6,737 bases of DNA from a bacterium (GTDB lineage: Bacteria; Planctomycetota; J058; JACQDU01), in NCBI GenBank assembly GCA_016200955.1, contig JACQDU010000417.1:1-6737 (forward strand), written 5' to 3'. The notes under the pieces were generated by a model. It saw only the letters and a list, made by a program, of their open reading frames with translations, searched no databases and was not told the origin of the DNA. Positions within the stretch are counted from its first letter, which is position 1, and each line of letters opens with the position of its first letter. The translations under genes and the position numbers were made by a program. Below are positions 1 through 5,144 of the stretch, one piece after another.

Positions 1-76
1 GGAGCCAGCGCCGATCGCCCTCGCGAGCGATCAGGACTCCGGCGGCTCTCTCGAAGCGGCGGTCTTTCTCGCTCAC
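1..76 (-). CDS. Divergent gene, 5' fragment; Nudix-like N-terminus
   Basis: Reading the minus strand from a GTG at 76 gives 25 codons, open to the left edge, that include FERAAGVLIAREGDRRWL. An in-frame TGA at 97-95 lies upstream, and GTG is the only usable start after it. The segment 'AAGVLI.RE.....WL' resembles the first beta strand of Nudix hydrolases, which usually reads 'aaGvvv.r.....lLl'. That is a family resemblance only, because the diagnostic Nudix box (GX5EX7REUXEEXGU) would lie outside the window. The ribosome site is weak: AGAAG lies about 9 bases before the start. The gene is divergent from the secreted-protein gene at 160, and the shared promoter region would be 77-159. The fragment is too short to prove coding. 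Confidence 0.45.
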   Translation of the reverse strand, partial: MSEKDRRFERAAGVLIAREGDRRWL

Positions 77-119
77 GGGAGTCGTCTTCTCACATCATGG
101 CCGTCGAGCACACGACGCG

Positions 120-125
120 TATACT
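120..125 (+). promoter_or_regulatory. Candidate -10 box (TATACT)
   Basis: TATACT differs from the sigma-70 consensus TATAAT at one position. It sits 34 bases before the ATG at 160, so transcription would start near 131-132 and give a short leader carrying the GGAGG ribosome site. I see no convincing TTGACA-like -35 at 16-18 bases spacing. In such GC-rich DNA the AT-rich hexamer still stands out. It contains GTATAC, which is self-complementary, so it could also serve the divergent gene. This is an inference. Confidence 0.3.
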
Positions 126-149
126 CCCTCCGGCTCGCCCGAGCACGCC

Positions 150-154
150 GGAGG
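150..154 (+). promoter_or_regulatory. Ribosome binding site fixing the start at 160
   Basis: GGAGG lies 5 bases before the ATG at 160. The same frame also has an ATG at 97, but that start lacks a comparable Shine-Dalgarno site and would bury the signal peptide behind 21 residues. It would also place the candidate -10 box inside the coding region. The site therefore decides for 160. Confidence 0.7.
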
Positions 155-159
155 ATCGC

Positions 160-966
160 ATGAGAGTCCCGTATCTCGCCCTGGCCGCGATCCTCGCCGC
201 GTTCGTGTCGGCGCCGCTCGCGCTCCGGGGCGATGAGCCGCCGAAGAAAGAGGAGCCGAAGAAGGACGACGCGAGCAAGGAGAAAGAGAAGGACAAGGAG
301 AAGCCGGACGAGGACTCCCCCAAGGCGGAGGACCTCGTGCCCTTCGAGAAGCTCGAGGTCGATCTCAGGAAGGAGCTCTGGAAGGTCACGCGGCGCTACA
401 CGGTCCGCCGCCGGCTCGACGAGAAGACGATCCACTGCACGGCGGACACGTACGGCTGGCTCCTCAGGCGCCTCCCGCTCGCCTCGGTCGCGTCGCGCGA
501 GCTCGAGCTCGGGAAATACGTGATCGAGGGAAAGGGCGAGGCGAAGTTCTCGATCGACGACACCGAGGGCGCCCAGGCCGACTGCGAGCGCGTCTTCGAG
601 GAAGACGGCCGCATCGTGATCGTCGCCCGCGGGAGCGTGGAGGGCGTCCTCCTCCCGAAGACGAAGGGCACGGGCGTGATCGTCTGCCGCTGGAGGGAGG
701 ACAAGGACGACAAGAAGAAGGTCGCGACGGAGTGCTTCGTCTTCTTCCGCGTCGCGAGCGACGAGCTCCACGCGCTCACGGCGCCTTTCCGCGACGCTCT
801 CGGGAAGGTCCTGGGCGGGAAGCTCGACGGTCTCGTGGGCACGGCGACGAAGATCGCCTGCGAGATCGAGAAGGACCCCGACAAGGTCCGCCGCGCCCTC
901 GTGCGCTCGAAGAAGCTCAAGGACGAGGAGATCGACGAGTTCCGGAGGAAGTTCCTGCTCGGGTAA
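160..966 (+). CDS. Secreted protein of unknown function with charged linker
   Basis: The product is 268 residues. Residues 1-24 form a typical Sec signal peptide: a short basic start (MR), a hydrophobic core rich in Ala and Leu, and a small-residue region around 17-24. There is no lipobox cysteine, so it should be exported and soluble. Residues about 25-57 are almost entirely Lys, Glu, Asp and Pro, a disordered linker. The rest (58-268) looks like a folded alpha/beta domain. It contains several short beta-like stretches, for example GRIVIVARGSVEGVLL and GTGVIVCRW, then a helical C-terminus with repeated Lys/Glu/Asp. Five cysteines are spread through it, so disulfides are possible. The strand-then-long-helix order with 'TAPFRDALGKVLGGKLDGLV' is faintly like secreted START/SRPBCC lipid-binding folds, but I do not recognise a family and would not assign one. 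The start at 160 is chosen for the GGAGG site and signal peptide. It ends in TAA. Confidence 0.82.
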   Translation: MRVPYLALAAILAAFVSAPLALRGDEPPKKEEPKKDDASKEKEKDKEKPDEDSPKAEDLVPFEKLEVDLRKELWKVTRRYTVRRRLDEKTIHCTADTYGWLLRRLPLASVASRELELGKYVIEGKGEAKFSIDDTEGAQADCERVFEEDGRIVIVARGSVEGVLLPKTKGTGVIVCRWREDKDDKKKVATECFVFFRVASDELHALTAPFRDALGKVLGGKLDGLVGTATKIACEIEKDPDKVRRALVRSKKLKDEEIDEFRRKFLLG

Positions 967-991
967 GCCGCCGGTCTCGTTCCGACCATCC

Positions 992-1009
992 GCGGGAGAG
1001 CTCGCCCGC
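992..1009 (+). other. GC hairpin downstream of the secreted-protein gene
   Basis: GCGGG (992-996) pairs with CCCGC (1005-1009) around an 8-base loop that itself contains the palindrome GAGCTC. It lies 26 bases after the TAA. No T-run follows, so it is not a canonical intrinsic terminator, but it could mark the 3' end of the transcript. Confidence 0.3.
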
Positions 1010-1023
1010 CCACGTCCGGGTAG

Positions 1024-1036
1024 GCACGAACCGTTC
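1024..1036. repeat. 13-bp direct repeat, copy 1, with palindromic core
   Basis: GCACGAACCGTTC occurs here and again at 1185-1197, identical over 13 bases, with different flanks. The core GAAC-C-GTTC (1028-1036) is a dyad with 4-base arms around one base, the shape of a small operator or a half-sized regulatory site. Its role is unknown. Confidence 0.55.
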
Positions 1037-1059
1037 CCATCGCTGCGAGACCGCCCCCC

Positions 1060-1086
1060 GGGAGCACGGAGGCTCCCTGTGCACAG
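1060..1086. other. Hairpin and adjoining 10-bp perfect palindrome
   Basis: GGGAGC (1060-1065) pairs with GCTCCC (1072-1077) over a 6-base loop. The next bases, CTGTGCACAG (1077-1086), are a perfect 10-bp palindrome. Together they make a dense dyad block in the middle of the 368-base non-coding region 967-1334. Either could bind a dimeric regulator or fold in RNA. No function can be assigned. Confidence 0.4.
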
Positions 1087-1141
1087 ACCGGAGAGACCGC
1101 ACGCACGCTCGCCAGCGATAGTTGGGGTCTAGCGGGAATGC

Positions 1142-1167
1142 GGGGAGGCATCCCCGTGGGCATCCCC
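1142..1167. repeat. Short hairpin with repeated GGCATCCCC
   Basis: GGGGA (1142-1146) pairs with TCCCC (1151-1155) over a GGCA loop. GGCATCCCC occurs twice, at 1147-1155 and 1159-1167, so the upstream GGGGA could pair with either copy. This alternative pairing is visible directly; its meaning is not. Confidence 0.35.
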
Positions 1168-1184
1168 CCGGCAAATGGTGATGA

Positions 1185-1197
1185 GCACGAACCGTTC
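1185..1197. repeat. 13-bp direct repeat, copy 2
   Basis: Second exact copy of GCACGAACCGTTC, 161 bases downstream of copy 1 and about 137 bases before the ATG at 1335. A hairpin follows at once: AGCCAG (1199-1204) with CTGGCT (1211-1216) over a 6-base loop. A third related dyad, GAACG-T-CGTTC, lies at 1278-1288. Confidence 0.5.
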
Positions 1198-1277
1198 AAG
1201 CCAGCGTCACCTGGCTGGAAGAAACTGTCTCACTGTCGAGCGGGTGCGCGGGGCCTGGCTCCTTCGCCCCCTTGGAT

Positions 1278-1288
1278 GAACGTCGTTC
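1278..1288. promoter_or_regulatory. Candidate operator dyad GAACG-T-CGTTC
   Basis: This is a perfect 5-base inverted repeat around a central T, lying 46 bases before the ATG of the zinc/winged-helix gene. It shares GAAC...GTTC arms with the two 13-bp repeat copies upstream, but the arm spacing differs (3 bases here, 1 there). The spacing is not that of Gram-positive-type LexA boxes, where GAAC and GTTC are separated by four bases. An autoregulatory operator is an inference from position only. Confidence 0.3.
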
Positions 1289-1334
1289 GGCACGTCATCT
1301 GCCTCGGCCTCTCCGTCGGGCAAGAGGAGAGCGC

Positions 1335-1700
1335 ATGGGCCGGATCAAGAAGACTCGCGCTTTGACGCTCGATCACCGACGAGCCCGCCGCCCGGGTCGC
1401 CATCCCGTCCAGGCCCGCGAGCATTGCCACGTGGCTGGGTGCGGACACGCCACCACCGAAAGAAAGCCTTACTGCATAGGCCACCTCGACCGGCTTCCTT
1501 ACGTGAGGGACCTCCAGGCACAGCTCGCCGAGCGAGAGGCCGAGGAAGTCGCGGCGACCACCCGGAAAGGCTGGAAGGCCGTGGATACGTTCGGGTCTCG
1601 CGCCAAGGAGATCGTCGATCAGCTCGCGGTCAAGGGAGCGCAGACTCCCAAGCGCCTCGCGATCACCGTCGAGATGCGTCCGAGCTCCCTCGAGAGCTAG
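1335..1700 (+). CDS. Zinc-motif DNA-binding protein, N-terminal part before an in-frame TAG
   Basis: The ATG at 1335 has an AGAGGAG ribosome site ending 5 bases upstream. The 121-residue product begins with a very basic arm (residues 2-28). A Cys/His cluster follows: C31-x4-C36 and C47-x2-H50, in the setting CHVAGCGHATTERKPYCIGH. That spacing fits a small single-zinc knuckle, similar to short C-x4-C...C-x2-H motifs in phage and bacterial DNA-associated proteins. Residues 58-75 look like an amphipathic, Glu-rich helix. From about 88 the sequence enters a winged helix-turn-helix: AKEIVDQLAVKGAQTPKRLA, then a second helix that stops at S121 with TAG (1698-1700). The expected recognition helix and wing are encoded in the same frame just beyond the stop, so this product is probably truncated. 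The likely role is transcriptional regulation in the cytoplasm; the target is unknown. I do not recognise a named family. Confidence 0.7.
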   Translation: MGRIKKTRALTLDHRRARRPGRHPVQAREHCHVAGCGHATTERKPYCIGHLDRLPYVRDLQAQLAEREAEEVAATTRKGWKAVDTFGSRAKEIVDQLAVKGAQTPKRLAITVEMRPSSLES

Positions 1701-1847
1701 CTGGGCGCGCTCGAGCGCGCGGGGCTCGTGAAGACCCTGACTCTCGGTAGCCGCCGAGGCACGCCCCGGCGTGTGGTGACTCTCACCGAGGAGGGCGAGA
1801 AGAACGCCGTCGCCATCGGCGAGGCGATCTCGGACGAGGCTGCTTAG
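1701..1847 (+). pseudogene. Winged-helix remainder, in frame after the TAG
   Basis: The 48 codons after the TAG stay in the same frame and end at TAG 1845-1847. They read LGALERAGLVKTLTLGSRRG and then PRRVVTLTEEGEKNAVAI. This is the classic end of a MarR/PadR-type winged helix: 'L..LE.AGLV' closes the recognition helix, a basic Arg-rich wing follows, and 'v.LTeeG' is the strand and start of the next helix. There is no suitable ribosome site, and the segment would not fold alone. With one sense codon in place of TAG (TAC, Tyr, is one change away) the intact protein would be 170 residues. The alternatives are a nonsense mutation, a sequencing error or stop readthrough. TAG is used as a normal stop at the end of this same frame and of glpD, which argues against a reassigned codon. 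Confidence 0.65.
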
Positions 1848-1862
1848 AGAGCACCCTACCCC

Positions 1863-1893
1863 CTCCGCGAGAGACCCGTTATCCTCTGCGGAG
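1863..1893 (+). other. Bulged hairpin between the winged-helix gene and the kinase
   Basis: CTCCGC (1863-1868), a bulged G, and AGAG (1870-1873) pair with CTCT (1884-1887) and GCGGAG (1888-1893) around a 10-base loop, giving ten base pairs. It begins 16 bases after the second TAG. No T-run follows. It may end the upstream transcript or shape the kinase leader, and it weakens the case for a single operon. Confidence 0.4.
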
Positions 1894-1964
1894 CGAGGGC
1901 CCGCCTTGACGGCTCGCGGGAAAGCCAAGCTCGCACCCACGCCCCGCGCGGAACGGGGAGACCC

Positions 1965-4679
1965 GTGACCCGCGAGGACGAGGCGCTCGTACGGATCCTG
2001 GTGGGGCAGCGCCTCGTCTCCGAGAGCGCGCTCCAGCAAGCGCTCGAGCAGATCCGCGGGAAGCAGACGACGCGCGACCTCGGGTCGATCCTCCTCCAGC
2101 AGGGAGCGATCTCGAAGGAGAAGCTCGCGACGGCGCAGCGCCTCGTGAAGCTCGCGGCCCCCGTCGCGGTCGGGAAGAAGGCCTCCGACGAGCTCTCCTC
2201 GTCCGCGGCGCGCCGCCGGGGCTCCTCGGCCGACGACTCGGCGTCGAGGAAGCGCCCGTCGGGCGAGGGGCTCGCGTCCGCGCTCCCGAGCACGCGACCG
2301 GACGCGACGGTCCCCGAAGCTCCCACGCCTCTCATGACGCCCAAGGTCGAGCGCGAGCTTCCGCCCGAGAAGGCGCGCTTCGGGCAGTACGAGGTCGTCG
2401 AGAAGATCGCCAAGGGCGGCATGGGGGTCGTCTACAAGGTCCGCCACGTGGGCCTCGACCGCCTCTACGCCCTCAAGGTCCTCGTCCAGGGAGCGCACGC
2501 CGACGGAGAGGTGCTCGAGCGCTTCCGGCGAGAGGCGAAGACGGCGGCTCGCCTCGACCACCCGTCGATCGTGCGCGTCCACGACGCGGGCACCGAGGAC
2601 GGCTTCCCTTACCTCGTCATGGACCTGATCGAGGGAGAGTCCCTCGCGAACATCGTCCGCTCCGAGGGAGTCTCGCCGCGCAAGGCCGCTCTCATCACGC
2701 GGTCGATCGCGCGCGCTCTCGCTCACGCGCACGAGAACGGCGTGGTCCACCGCGACGTGAAGCCCGACAACGTCCTCATAGACAAGAACACGGGAGAGCC
2801 GAGGCTCTCCGACTTCGGGATCGTGAAGGACCTCGAGGCGGGAGAGACCGACGCGAAGCTCACGCGGACGGGGCTCACGCTCGGCTCGCCTTGCTACATG
2901 TCGCCCGAGCAGGCCTCGGGCCGCCACAAGGACGTTGGTCCCTGCTCCGACATCTATTCCCTCGGAGCGACCCTCTACGAGATGCTCGCCGCGCGCCCTC
3001 CCTTCGAGGGCGACTCGATCCACGACATCATGTCGAAGGTCGTGCGCGACGACCCCGTGCCGCCGCGCCGGCTCAACAACTCGGTTCACCCCGAGCTCGA
3101 GGCCGTCTGCCTGAAGACGCTCGAGAAGGACATGACCCGGCGCTACCCGACCGCCGCGGCGCTCGCGGACGACATCGACCGCTACCTCGAGGGAAACCAC
3201 GTCCTCGCGAAGCCCGCGGGTCCTCTCACGAAGGCATGGAGGATCGCGCGCAGGAACCGCGCGGCCGCGGGATTCGCGGCGATCCTTCTCCTCCTCCTCG
3301 TGGCGTTCGCGGCGAACGAGGTCGTGAAAGGAGCCCGGGAGCACCGCGAGCGCGCGGAGCGCGTGACGAGCCTGCTCCAGAAGGGCTACGACGCTCTCGC
3401 GAGCGCGAAGCGGCCGGACGTGGCCGAGCTCGACGCCCGCCGGGCTTACCGCGAGGCCATGAAGTCGTTCGAGCTCGTCCTGGAGCAGGACCCCTCGAGC
3501 GCGGCCGCCAAGGGCGGGAGGCTCGATGCGATCAAGGGCCTCGCCCAGCGCCTCATCGCTCGGAGGGAGATGGGCTTCGCGGAGTTCGTGCTCGACCAGC
3601 TCGACGACATCGCCGCGAGCTCCTCCGACGTGAAGTCGATGATGGAAGCCGCGCGGAACAGCGAGTGGGTAGACCTCGCCCGGAAGGCCGAGCAGCAAGG
3701 CGACCTCGTGGAGGCCCTCCGTTGCTTGAAGGAAGGGCTCAAGATCATGCAGCAAGCCGGCCTCGCGGGCGACGCGCTCGAGCCGAGGATCAAGGAGCTC
3801 GAGGTCGAGATCGCCGCGCGGAAGACCGGCGAGGACTGCAAGACCCTCATCGCCCTCGCGAAGAAGCGGGAGGACGCGAACGACCTCGTGGGAGCGCTCG
3901 AGGCCTACAGGCAAGCGCTCGCGCTCGACGGAAGGAACGCGGCCGTCAAGGGGAGCATCGCGGCGATCGAGGGCCATCTCCGGCACCAGGTCGAGGACAC
4001 CCTCGACGAGGCGGACGCGGTGCTGCGCAAGGCGCTCGCGCTCGTCCCGTCGGAGTCGAGCTCCCGCGCGGACTTCTCGGCTTCCCTCGAGCTCGGGCGA
4101 GGGCTCGTCGCGCAGGCCAAGGAGAGGATCGGCTCGCGCGACTTCGCGGCCGCGCTCGACGCCGCGCGCCGCGCGGTCTCGGCGTTCACCGAGGCCGGCG
4201 AGTGCGGGAGCGCCCTCTCCGCTCGCCTCGACGCCCAGGCCGCTCGCAAGAAGGTCGAGAGCCTCGAGTCGGCGAAGTTCGCGAACCGCGAGCTCGAGGA
4301 AGCCAAGACGCTCGAGGAGTCCGGGAACTCCAAGCTCGCGGCGAACGACTACGCGCGAGCGAAGGCCGACTTCGTGGCCGCGGCGACGCGCTACAAGGTC
4401 GCCTCCGAGTCCGGCTCCGTGAAGCAGGGAGCCTCGGCCGCGCGCGCGGACGCGAAGAAGGCCCGCGAGGCCGCCCAGGTCCTCTCCCGAAGGGCCTCAT
4501 GCTGCGCGCGGCTCGCGACGCGAACGACGCCGAGGGCGAGGCGCAGAAGGCGCAGGACGAGGGCGACCCCGTCCAGGCTCGCCGGCTCTGGGAGAAGGCC
4601 GCGAAGCTCTGGGCCGAGGCCTCGCTCGCCTCTCCCAAGGCCCAGGACGCTCTCCGCGCGCGGAGCTCCGCGAACGTGA
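1965..4679 (+). CDS. Membrane Ser/Thr protein kinase (Hanks type), frameshifted near the 3' end
   Basis: The start is GTG with GGGGAG ending 4 bases upstream; no other start exists after the preceding gene. Residues 8-62 hold two helical units ending 'LVSESALQQAL' and 'AISKEKLATAQ', a degenerate match to MshEN/GspE-N modules. Residues 66-141 are a low-complexity Ser/Ala/Arg/Pro linker. The kinase domain spans about 142-408: glycine loop G151-G152-x-G154, catalytic K171 (LYALKVL), alpha-C E190, H262-R263-D264 with K266 and N269, D283-F284-G285, S313-P314-E315 and D329. All residues needed for activity are present, so it should phosphorylate Ser/Thr on cytoplasmic targets using ATP. Residues 433-450 form one membrane span. 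From 451 on is an extracytoplasmic, helical, TPR-like tail, for example LVGALEAYRQALALDGRNAA. After about residue 840 (base 4484) this frame becomes Arg/Thr-rich nonsense ending at TGA 4677-4679. The real tail continues in the -1 frame to 5080, so the ancestral protein was about 1038 residues. Confidence 0.93.
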   Translation: MTREDEALVRILVGQRLVSESALQQALEQIRGKQTTRDLGSILLQQGAISKEKLATAQRLVKLAAPVAVGKKASDELSSSAARRRGSSADDSASRKRPSGEGLASALPSTRPDATVPEAPTPLMTPKVERELPPEKARFGQYEVVEKIAKGGMGVVYKVRHVGLDRLYALKVLVQGAHADGEVLERFRREAKTAARLDHPSIVRVHDAGTEDGFPYLVMDLIEGESLANIVRSEGVSPRKAALITRSIARALAHAHENGVVHRDVKPDNVLIDKNTGEPRLSDFGIVKDLEAGETDAKLTRTGLTLGSPCYMSPEQASGRHKDVGPCSDIYSLGATLYEMLAARPPFEGDSIHDIMSKVVRDDPVPPRRLNNSVHPELEAVCLKTLEKDMTRRYPTAAALADDIDRYLEGNHVLAKPAGPLTKAWRIARRNRAAAGFAAILLLLLVAFAANEVVKGAREHRERAERVTSLLQKGYDALASAKRPDVAELDARRAYREAMKSFELVLEQDPSSAAAKGGRLDAIKGLAQRLIARREMGFAEFVLDQLDDIAASSSDVKSMMEAARNSEWVDLARKAEQQGDLVEALRCLKEGLKIMQQAGLAGDALEPRIKELEVEIAARKTGEDCKTLIALAKKREDANDLVGALEAYRQALALDGRNAAVKGSIAAIEGHLRHQVEDTLDEADAVLRKALALVPSESSSRADFSASLELGRGLVAQAKERIGSRDFAAALDAARRAVSAFTEAGECGSALSARLDAQAARKKVESLESAKFANRELEEAKTLEESGNSKLAANDYARAKADFVAAATRYKVASESGSVKQGASAARADAKKAREAAQVLSRRASCCARLATRTTPRARRRRRRTRATPSRLAGSGRRPRSSGPRPRSPLPRPRTLSARGAPRT

Positions 4680-5080
4680 GGAAGGGCGAGGCCAAGGCCG
4701 AGTCGGCGGACGAGTGGGCCACGGCCGACTGGGACAACGGCCGCTCCGCCATGGACGAGGGCGAGGCCGCTCTCCTGGTCGAGGACTTCGCGAAGGCCGT
4801 CGAGCGCTTCACGCAGGCGGACTACAAGTGGAAGCAGGCGACGGTCAAGGCCGCTCCCACGGCCGCCTGGAAGCGCAAGCTCAAGGTCCTGCGCGACGCC
4901 GTCGAGGAGGTCAAGCTGGGCGCGATCGACAAGGGTAAGAAGGAGCACCCGAAGTTCCTCGAAGCCGAGGACTGGGTCCGCACCGCCGAGAAGCGCGAGA
5001 GCGACCGCTACTTCTCCGGCGCCGAGGACTCTCTCAAGAAGGCGGGGCGGCTGTTCGAGGAGCTTGCCCGGGGCAGGTGA
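4499..5080 (+). CDS. Kinase extracytoplasmic tail continued in the -1 frame
   Basis: The open frame with codons one base back from the kinase frame carries good codon usage and sensible protein from about 4487 to TGA 5078-5080. An ATG at 4499 gives 193 residues. The product has no signal peptide and no domain of its own. It consists of further copies of the helical pattern seen in the kinase tail: DPVQARRLWEKAAKLWAEA, then DFAKAVERFTQADYKWKQA, then YFSGAEDSLKKAGRLFEEL. The last copy in the kinase frame is DYARAKADFVAAATRYKVA (about bases 4347-4403). The matching pattern on both sides of the break shows that this is the same gene. GAAGGG before the ATG could act as a weak ribosome site, but an independent cytoplasmic fragment of an exported repeat domain seems unlikely. 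Treat it as the second half of a frameshifted or misread gene. Confidence 0.75.
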   Translation: MLRAARDANDAEGEAQKAQDEGDPVQARRLWEKAAKLWAEASLASPKAQDALRARSSANVRKGEAKAESADEWATADWDNGRSAMDEGEAALLVEDFAKAVERFTQADYKWKQATVKAAPTAAWKRKLKVLRDAVEEVKLGAIDKGKKEHPKFLEAEDWVRTAEKRESDRYFSGAEDSLKKAGRLFEELARGR

Positions 5081-5082
5081 GA

Positions 5083-5095
5083 AGGGCTCCGCCCT
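5083..5095 (+). other. Short hairpin right after the kinase tail stop
   Basis: AGGGC (5083-5087) pairs with GCCCT (5091-5095) over a TCC loop, two bases after the TGA. It is followed by a pyrimidine-rich CCTCCGCTCC but no T-run. It may add to the terminator-like block just downstream. Confidence 0.35.
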
Positions 5096-5113
5096 CCTCC
5101 GCTCCATTCGCGG

Positions 5114-5144
5114 CTGGGGCTGCGCCCCAGACCCCCTTTGGGTC
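5114..5144. terminator. Two GC-rich hairpins, possible bidirectional terminator
   Basis: CTGGGGC (5114-5120) pairs perfectly with GCCCCAG (5124-5130) over a TGC loop. GACCC (5130-5134) pairs with GGGTC (5140-5144) over CCTTT. They sit between the convergent kinase and glpD genes, where a two-way terminator is expected. The 'GGGGCTGCGCCCCAGACCCC' style of block is a familiar post-gene element in high-GC bacteria. No U-tract follows the first stem, so intrinsic termination is a guess from structure and place. Confidence 0.45.

Noticed and set aside
73..771. A 232-codon minus-strand frame opposite the secreted-protein gene
   Set aside because: The plus-strand frame has a ribosome site and signal peptide. 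The antisense product is a Leu/Arg/Glu-rich shadow with no motif.
1215..1240. A stretch resembling part of 23S rRNA (GAAACTGTCTCACTG)
   Set aside because: Only a dozen or so bases are similar and the flanks do not match rRNA helices, so it is probably chance.
1906..1911. TTGACG as a -35 box for the kinase gene
   Set aside because: No -10-like hexamer lies 16-18 bases downstream; that stretch is GC-rich (AGCTCGCAC).
1230..3986. A 918-codon open frame on the minus strand, opposite the regulator and kinase genes
   Set aside because: It is an antisense shadow. The plus strand has clear kinase motifs in order, and this frame is Arg/Glu/Leu-rich with no recognisable domain. GC-rich third positions keep the antisense frame free of stops.
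2891..4480. The upstream part of the plus frame that ends at 5080
   Set aside because: Before about 4487 this frame yields Arg/Pro/Gly-rich protein overlapping the kinase domain and tail. Only its 3' part is real, as the continuation of the frameshifted kinase.
4479..4499. Programmed -1 ribosomal frameshift
   Set aside because: There is no XXXYYYZ heptamer in the kinase frame in this interval, so a deletion or sequence error explains the change of frame more simply.
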